26,132 bases of DNA from DATBHW01 sp046704085. GTDB taxonomy: Bacteria > Chloroflexota > Ktedonobacteria > Ktedonobacterales > DATBGS01. Shown piece after piece: positions 22,833-26,132 of this stretch. Position 1 is the stretch's first letter; the number at the start of each line of letters is the position of its first letter. A program made the position numbers and the translations under genes. Below the pieces are notes generated by a model. It had not been told where the DNA came from and made no database searches. It saw nothing but the letters and a program-made list of their open reading frames with translations. Location of the stretch: NCBI GenBank assembly GCA_046704085.1, contig JBJKSJ010000077.1, forward strand, positions 1-26,132, in the 5' to 3' direction.

Positions 22833-22903
22833 AGCATGGGCGCCTGCCACGCAACCTTTCCCCTTTCAGTGGGGAACGCCCATACGTGGCAGGCGCCCAT
22901 GCT
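22833..22903. repeat. Nested inverted repeat between ftsH and the acetyltransferase gene
   Basis: Outer arms 22833-22851 and 22885-22903 are perfect 19-bp complements (AGCATGGGCGCCTGCCACG and its complement). Inside, TTCCCC and GGGGAA form a second 6-bp stem over TTTCAGT. The element lies 36 bp past the ftsH stop. No U-run follows on the minus strand. It could end ftsH transcription or stabilise its 3' end. Confidence 0.65.
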
Positions 22904-22939
22904 CAATACTTACTCACCACCAGAAAACGCCTGGCAAAG

Positions 22940-25039
22940 CTAGGCGAGCGGCGTCGTGGGATTCGGCGTTGGCGGAGGAATGCGGGGCATCCTATCGCCA
23001 TCCGACAACTCCAGCCCATCCTGCGACACCGTATCGAGTTCAACACCTGTCTCAGCCAGAATAGCTATCAGTTGTTTGTTATCGATGACCTCATGCCGTC
23101 GGAGCTCCTGGGCGATACGATCAAGCGTTGGACGATATTTCGTCAGCATAGCTTTGACCTGGCGATAGGCGTCTTCAACGATGTCATGCACCTCTTCATC
23201 AATCGTCTTCGCCGTCTCTTCGCTATACTCCCGATTGCCAAACTCACCGCTGCCAATGCCCGCAAACGGGCTGGTTCGGTCACTATAGGAAATGGTTCCG
23301 ATCTTCTGGCTCATGCCCCAGCGCATCACCATCTGGCGCGCGATGCCTGTGACCACCTGAAGATCATTCTCAGCGCCAGTAGTGATTGTGCCAAGCGCCA
23401 CTTCCTCCGCCGCGCGACCGCCCAGAGCCATCATAATGCGCGCCTCAAGATACTCGCGTGAGTAGTTATAGCGATCATCCAGCGGCGTCGATTGCGTCAC
23501 ACCCAGCGCCTGGCCGCGTGGCACAATGGTCACTTTCGTCACCGGATCAGAGTGTGGCGTAATCAGACCAACCAGCGCGTGCCCACCCTCGTGATAGGCC
23601 ACTACGCGCAAGTCTTCTTCGCTGAGAACCAACGGACGCTCGGCGCCAAGCTGAATCTTATCCAGCGCCTCATTAAAACAGGCCATATTGACGCGATCCA
23701 GGTTGCGCCGGGCCGCCAGCAGCGCCGCTTCGTTGACCAGATTTGCCAGGTCAGCGCCAACCATGCCGGTGGTCATGCGCGCAAGCTGTGTCAGGTCCAC
23801 ATCGGAAGCCAGCGGCACGCCGCGAGAATGGATCTCCAGGATCGCCCGTCGCCCCTTCCAATCTGGCCGATCAACCGTCACACGGCGATCAAACCGGCCT
23901 GGACGCAGCAGCGCCTGATCGAGTCCATCCGGGCGGTTGGTCGCGGCGATGACCACCACCGCCTGGTGGGTATCAAAGCCATCCATCTCAACAAGCAACT
24001 GATTCAACGTTTGCTCGCGCTCGTCGTTGGTCGTCAGGCTTGTGCCACGCTGGCGCCCCACCGCATCGATCTCGTCGATAAAGACGATACAAGGCGCGCT
24101 CTTTTTTGCCTGGTCAAAGAGATCGCGGACCCGACTCGCGCCGACGCCAACCAGCACCTCCACAAACTCAGAGCCGGACATCGAGTAGAACGGGACTCCC
24201 GCTTCACCTGCCACAGCGCGCGCCAGCAGCGTTTTACCAGTTCCTGGTGGGCCAACCAGCAAGACACCCTTTGGAATCTTACCGCCCAACCGCTGAAACT
24301 TATTCGGCGTCTTCAAGAACTCGACGACCTCTTGCAGTTCGTATTTCGCCTCATCCACGCCCGCCACATCGGCAAAGGTCGTACTAGGGCGATCCTCCAT
24401 AATCAGCTTGGCGCGGCTCTTCCCAAAATTGAAGACGTTCTGCTGCCCAGAACTCGCCCGCCGCAGGAGCAGGAAGATCAAGCCAATAAAGAGCAGCCAG
24501 GGCACCACGTTAATCAGGATCGACAGCCAGAAGTTGCTATCGCTGCTGGATTTCACGGTATAGTCAATCTGATTTGCGGCAGCTTTCTGGTTGAGAGTTG
24601 CCATCAGTGACTGGTCATCGGTCGGAATGGTTGTCTGGAACTTCGTATTGGTGGTGTTATCAGAACACTTCACCGGCTGGCGAAAATCGCCGGTCGCCTG
24701 ATCGCTCTGAATAGTAACATCCTTCACATTCCCCGTCTGAAGCTGCTGGTAGAAGTTGCCATAATCGATAGTGCAGGCTCCAGAAGTCGTCGGCCCACTA
24801 AAGAAAAAAGCAGCTATCTGCCACAGAATCAGCCCAACCACAATCAACAAGAGCCACCGCCAGACAAGCCAGCGCCCACGCGGCTGCTGGCCGTTCGGGT
24901 TGTTGCCTGGCCGATTGCCGTTTGGGACCCCAAAAGGATTGTTGGGATCACCTGGCCGGTTGGGACCGTTAGGATTCGACGGGCCATTTGGCCCGCGTAC
25001 TTGATTGGCTCGATAGACACGAGATGGAATGATATGCAT
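22940..25039 (-). CDS. ftsH: ATP-dependent zinc metalloprotease FtsH
   Basis: FtsH is a membrane-anchored hexameric AAA+ protease that removes misfolded membrane proteins and regulatory substrates. The 699-residue protein has two membrane helices (about 57-80 and 170-193) around an exported domain. The AAA+ module has Walker A GPPGTGKT (263-270), Walker B IVFIDEID (318-325) and the second region of homology ending LRPGRFDRRV. The zinc protease site is HEGGH (483-487), with a third ligand Asp in the GAENDLQ segment. The N-terminal ~55 residues are unusual: a cytoplasmic Asn/Pro/Gly-rich tail with repeated PNGP/PNN units. The C-terminus ends in a Pro/Thr-rich piece. The ATG at 25039 has only a weak ribosome site. 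The neighbours are mdh upstream and an acetyltransferase downstream. Confidence 0.96.
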   Translation of the reverse strand: MHIIPSRVYRANQVRGPNGPSNPNGPNRPGDPNNPFGVPNGNRPGNNPNGQQPRGRWLVWRWLLLIVVGLILWQIAAFFFSGPTTSGACTIDYGNFYQQLQTGNVKDVTIQSDQATGDFRQPVKCSDNTTNTKFQTTIPTDDQSLMATLNQKAAANQIDYTVKSSSDSNFWLSILINVVPWLLFIGLIFLLLRRASSGQQNVFNFGKSRAKLIMEDRPSTTFADVAGVDEAKYELQEVVEFLKTPNKFQRLGGKIPKGVLLVGPPGTGKTLLARAVAGEAGVPFYSMSGSEFVEVLVGVGASRVRDLFDQAKKSAPCIVFIDEIDAVGRQRGTSLTTNDEREQTLNQLLVEMDGFDTHQAVVVIAATNRPDGLDQALLRPGRFDRRVTVDRPDWKGRRAILEIHSRGVPLASDVDLTQLARMTTGMVGADLANLVNEAALLAARRNLDRVNMACFNEALDKIQLGAERPLVLSEEDLRVVAYHEGGHALVGLITPHSDPVTKVTIVPRGQALGVTQSTPLDDRYNYSREYLEARIMMALGGRAAEEVALGTITTGAENDLQVVTGIARQMVMRWGMSQKIGTISYSDRTSPFAGIGSGEFGNREYSEETAKTIDEEVHDIVEDAYRQVKAMLTKYRPTLDRIAQELRRHEVIDNKQLIAILAETGVELDTVSQDGLELSDGDRMPRIPPPTPNPTTPLA

Positions 25040-25219
25040 ACGCCTGGTACCTACTTTCCCGGCAGAACACCCGCTACTCGCTGGCCGGGCGACCAGCTTG
25101 CGACAGCAGCGATTGGCTCACTCTTCCTCATCTACGGAAAAAGGAGTGCAAATGTTGTACCCGCTATCGCAGCGTAAGGATTGCTGTTAGCGTTTTTTCA
25201 CAGAATTACGGGGTCAATA

Positions 25220-25243
25220 AGAGAACTGGCTGCCCAATTCTCT
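25220..25243 (-). promoter_or_regulatory. Hairpin in the ftsH leader
   Basis: On the minus strand AGAGAATTGG pairs with CCAGTTCTCT (one G-U pair) around the tetraloop GCAG. The 10-bp stem lies about 37 nt downstream of the candidate -10 box, so it would be within the first 60 nt of the message. Confidence 0.45.
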
Positions 25244-25279
25244 TCAGAACTTACGGCAGCACAGCACTGTCCCACATCC

Positions 25280-25285
25280 ATTATA
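25280..25285 (-). promoter_or_regulatory. Candidate -10 box of ftsH
   Basis: Perfect TATAAT on the minus strand about 240 bp before the ftsH start. The -35 match is weak (GTGCAA at 17 bp). It lies downstream of the mdh terminator, as expected for an independent ftsH promoter. Confidence 0.45.
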
Positions 25286-25367
25286 GCGCATAGCGGGGGT
25301 CTTTGCACAGGAGATAGAGCAGGCAAACCAGCGAGCGATTCTTCTGGCTGCCCACCCAGGCACGAAA

Positions 25368-25411
25368 AGGGGACAGCACAAGCTCCTCCTTTACGGCTGC
25401 CTCTGTCCCCT
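25368..25411 (-). terminator. Probable intrinsic terminator of mdh
   Basis: AGGGGACAG and CTGTCCCCT form a perfect 9-bp stem over a 26-nt loop, followed on the transcribed strand by TTTTCG. It lies 56 bp after the mdh stop. Confidence 0.55.
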
Positions 25412-25425
25412 GGTTGGATGGCTGC

Positions 25426-25455
25426 ATCCCCATGCTGCTGCCAGCAGGGGGGGAT
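25426..25455 (-). terminator. First hairpin after mdh
   Basis: ATCCCC (25426-25431) pairs with GGGGAT (25450-25455), enclosing CTGCT and AGCAG with a 3-nt loop. The stem begins 11 bp past the mdh stop and has no U-run, so it may protect the mRNA 3' end upstream of the true terminator. Confidence 0.4.
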
Positions 25456-25466
25456 CAACAGGACGC

Positions 25467-26132
25467 CTATAGGCCCATGACGCCGATGAGTTCTTTGACC
25501 GCATCGACCGATTTCTGGAGCGCAGCCCGCTCCTCATCGGTCAGTTCAATCTGGATCACTTCCTCAACCCCATGCGCGCCCAGCTTGGCCGGTACGCCAA
25601 CAAAGAGGTCTTTGACGCCATACTCACCCTGCAAATGCACCGCGCATGGCAGAATCATCTTCTTGTCCAGCATAATGGAATCAATCATCTGCGCCACTGC
25701 CGCCGATGGCGCATAGAACGCGCTGCCGCTGCCCAGCAAATTGACGATCTCGGCGCCGCCATCGCGCGTGCGATGAACAATCTGGGCCAGGCGCTCCGCT
25801 GGAATCAGCTTGGAGACTGGCACGCCCGCGACCGTCGTAAAGCGCACCAGCGGCACCATCGTATCGCCGTGCCCACCCAGCACATAAGCCGAAACATCCC
25901 GCACGGAGACATGCAACTCCTGGGCAATGAATGTGCGGAAACGCGCTGTATCCAGTACACCAGCCATGCCCAGCACGCGCTCCCTGGGGAAGCCGCTGAC
26001 CTTATAGGCCAGTTGCGCCATCGCATCGAGTGGATTGGTGACGACGATCAGAATAGTATTTGGCGAGCGGCTCACAATCTCTTGCGTCACCTGGGTCACA
26101 ATCTCTTGATTTTTACGCAAGAGATCATCCCG
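25467..26132 (-). CDS. mdh: Malate dehydrogenase, 5' end cut by window edge
   Basis: This enzyme interconverts malate and oxaloacetate with NAD in the citric acid cycle. Only the C-terminal ~221 residues are in the window, and the frame is open to base 26132. Visible family features are VTNPLDAMAQLAY, GMAGVLDTARFRTFIA and the catalytic His in VLGGHGDTMVPLVR. GVPVSKLIPAERLAQIVHRT and the segment GGAEIVNLLGSGSAFYAPSA also fit the lactate-dehydrogenase-like malate dehydrogenases of Chloroflexus and relatives. The GGHGD motif separates it from lactate dehydrogenases, which usually have GEHGDS. The substrate-specificity loop lies outside the window. Two hairpins follow the stop. Confidence 0.93.
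   Translation of the reverse strand, partial: RDDLLRKNQEIVTQVTQEIVSRSPNTILIVVTNPLDAMAQLAYKVSGFPRERVLGMAGVLDTARFRTFIAQELHVSVRDVSAYVLGGHGDTMVPLVRFTTVAGVPVSKLIPAERLAQIVHRTRDGGAEIVNLLGSGSAFYAPSAAVAQMIDSIMLDKKMILPCAVHLQGEYGVKDLFVGVPAKLGAHGVEEVIQIELTDEERAALQKSVDAVKELIGVMGL

Larger units (their letters stand above)
25040..25466. other. Intergenic region between mdh and ftsH: terminators, promoter and leader
   Basis: This 427-bp gap contains no credible gene. In the direction of transcription it holds two hairpins just after mdh, a TATAAT box at 25280-25285, a 10-bp hairpin in the ftsH leader at 25220-25243, and about 180 bp more of leader without recognised riboswitch features. Confidence 0.6.

Noticed and set aside
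23492..24610. Plus-strand ORF of 372 codons opposite ftsH
   Set aside because: It is antisense to the AAA+ domain of a well-supported FtsH; its His/Arg/Gln-rich product has no recognisable domain.
25467..26132. Lactate dehydrogenase as identity of the right-edge gene
   Set aside because: The catalytic motif is GGHGDTMVPL and not GEHGDS, and the surrounding segments match Chloroflexus-type malate dehydrogenase.

Overview
The window looks like chromosomal DNA of a moderately GC-rich, spore- or filament-forming-type Chloroflexota bacterium, most likely class Ktedonobacteria. The reasons are a Chloroflexus-type malate dehydrogenase, the density of Ser/Thr kinases and FHA proteins, a BMP-family ABC importer, a solo LarE and long proline/glycine/asparagine-rich linkers. 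This assignment is inference from gene content; no rRNA or other marker is present. No CRISPR array, insertion sequence, prophage, tRNA or rRNA was seen. Nearly all genes are on the minus strand, with one plus-strand pair (5527-8986).

Layout. (1) 1-5198, minus: a BMP-type (nucleoside-type) ABC importer in the order lipoprotein, permease, permease, ATPase; the ATPase runs off the left edge. The first permease has an extra C-terminal membrane domain, and a perfect hairpin separates the lipoprotein gene from the rest. (2) 5527-8986, plus: a GH36 alpha-galactosidase and a NadD/NMNAT-like nucleotidylyltransferase one base apart. (3) 9008-10029, minus: two small membrane proteins that together contain every hallmark of one Cas4/RecB-type Fe-S nuclease. 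The first carries the N-terminal Cys and motif-I His, the second the Asp/Glu-X-Lys core and the CX2CX5C cluster; each has one membrane helix at the split. This is the most unusual item in the window. (4) 10217-13014, minus: a TPR protein with a HIRAN-like region, an overlooked 37-residue very basic protein, and a PucR-family regulator whose 5' region holds a 12-bp perfect inverted repeat. (5) 13177-16505, minus: MiaB, LarE and a PHP phosphoesterase. (6) 16585-21744, minus: a phospho-signalling block of a kinase with three identical-spacing zinc ribbons, a membrane-anchored FHA protein with a QWGQ-repeat linker, and a kinase ending in an FHA domain. (7) 21883-26132, minus: a GNAT acetyltransferase, FtsH with an unusual Asn/Pro/Gly-rich N-terminal tail, and malate dehydrogenase cut by the right edge.

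How they may work together. The two kinases and the FHA protein could form one phosphorylation circuit, with the FHA protein as membrane-tethered reader. The PucR regulator could plausibly respond to purines, and a nucleoside-type importer lies nearby, but nothing in the sequence ties the two. Several intergenic gaps contain long perfect inverted repeats (19-20 bp arms) without a U-tract; they share architecture but not sequence. Several genes have recognisable -10 boxes, and two of these (the BMP lipoprotein and the FHA kinase) have a TTGCGY-N17-TATAMT pattern.
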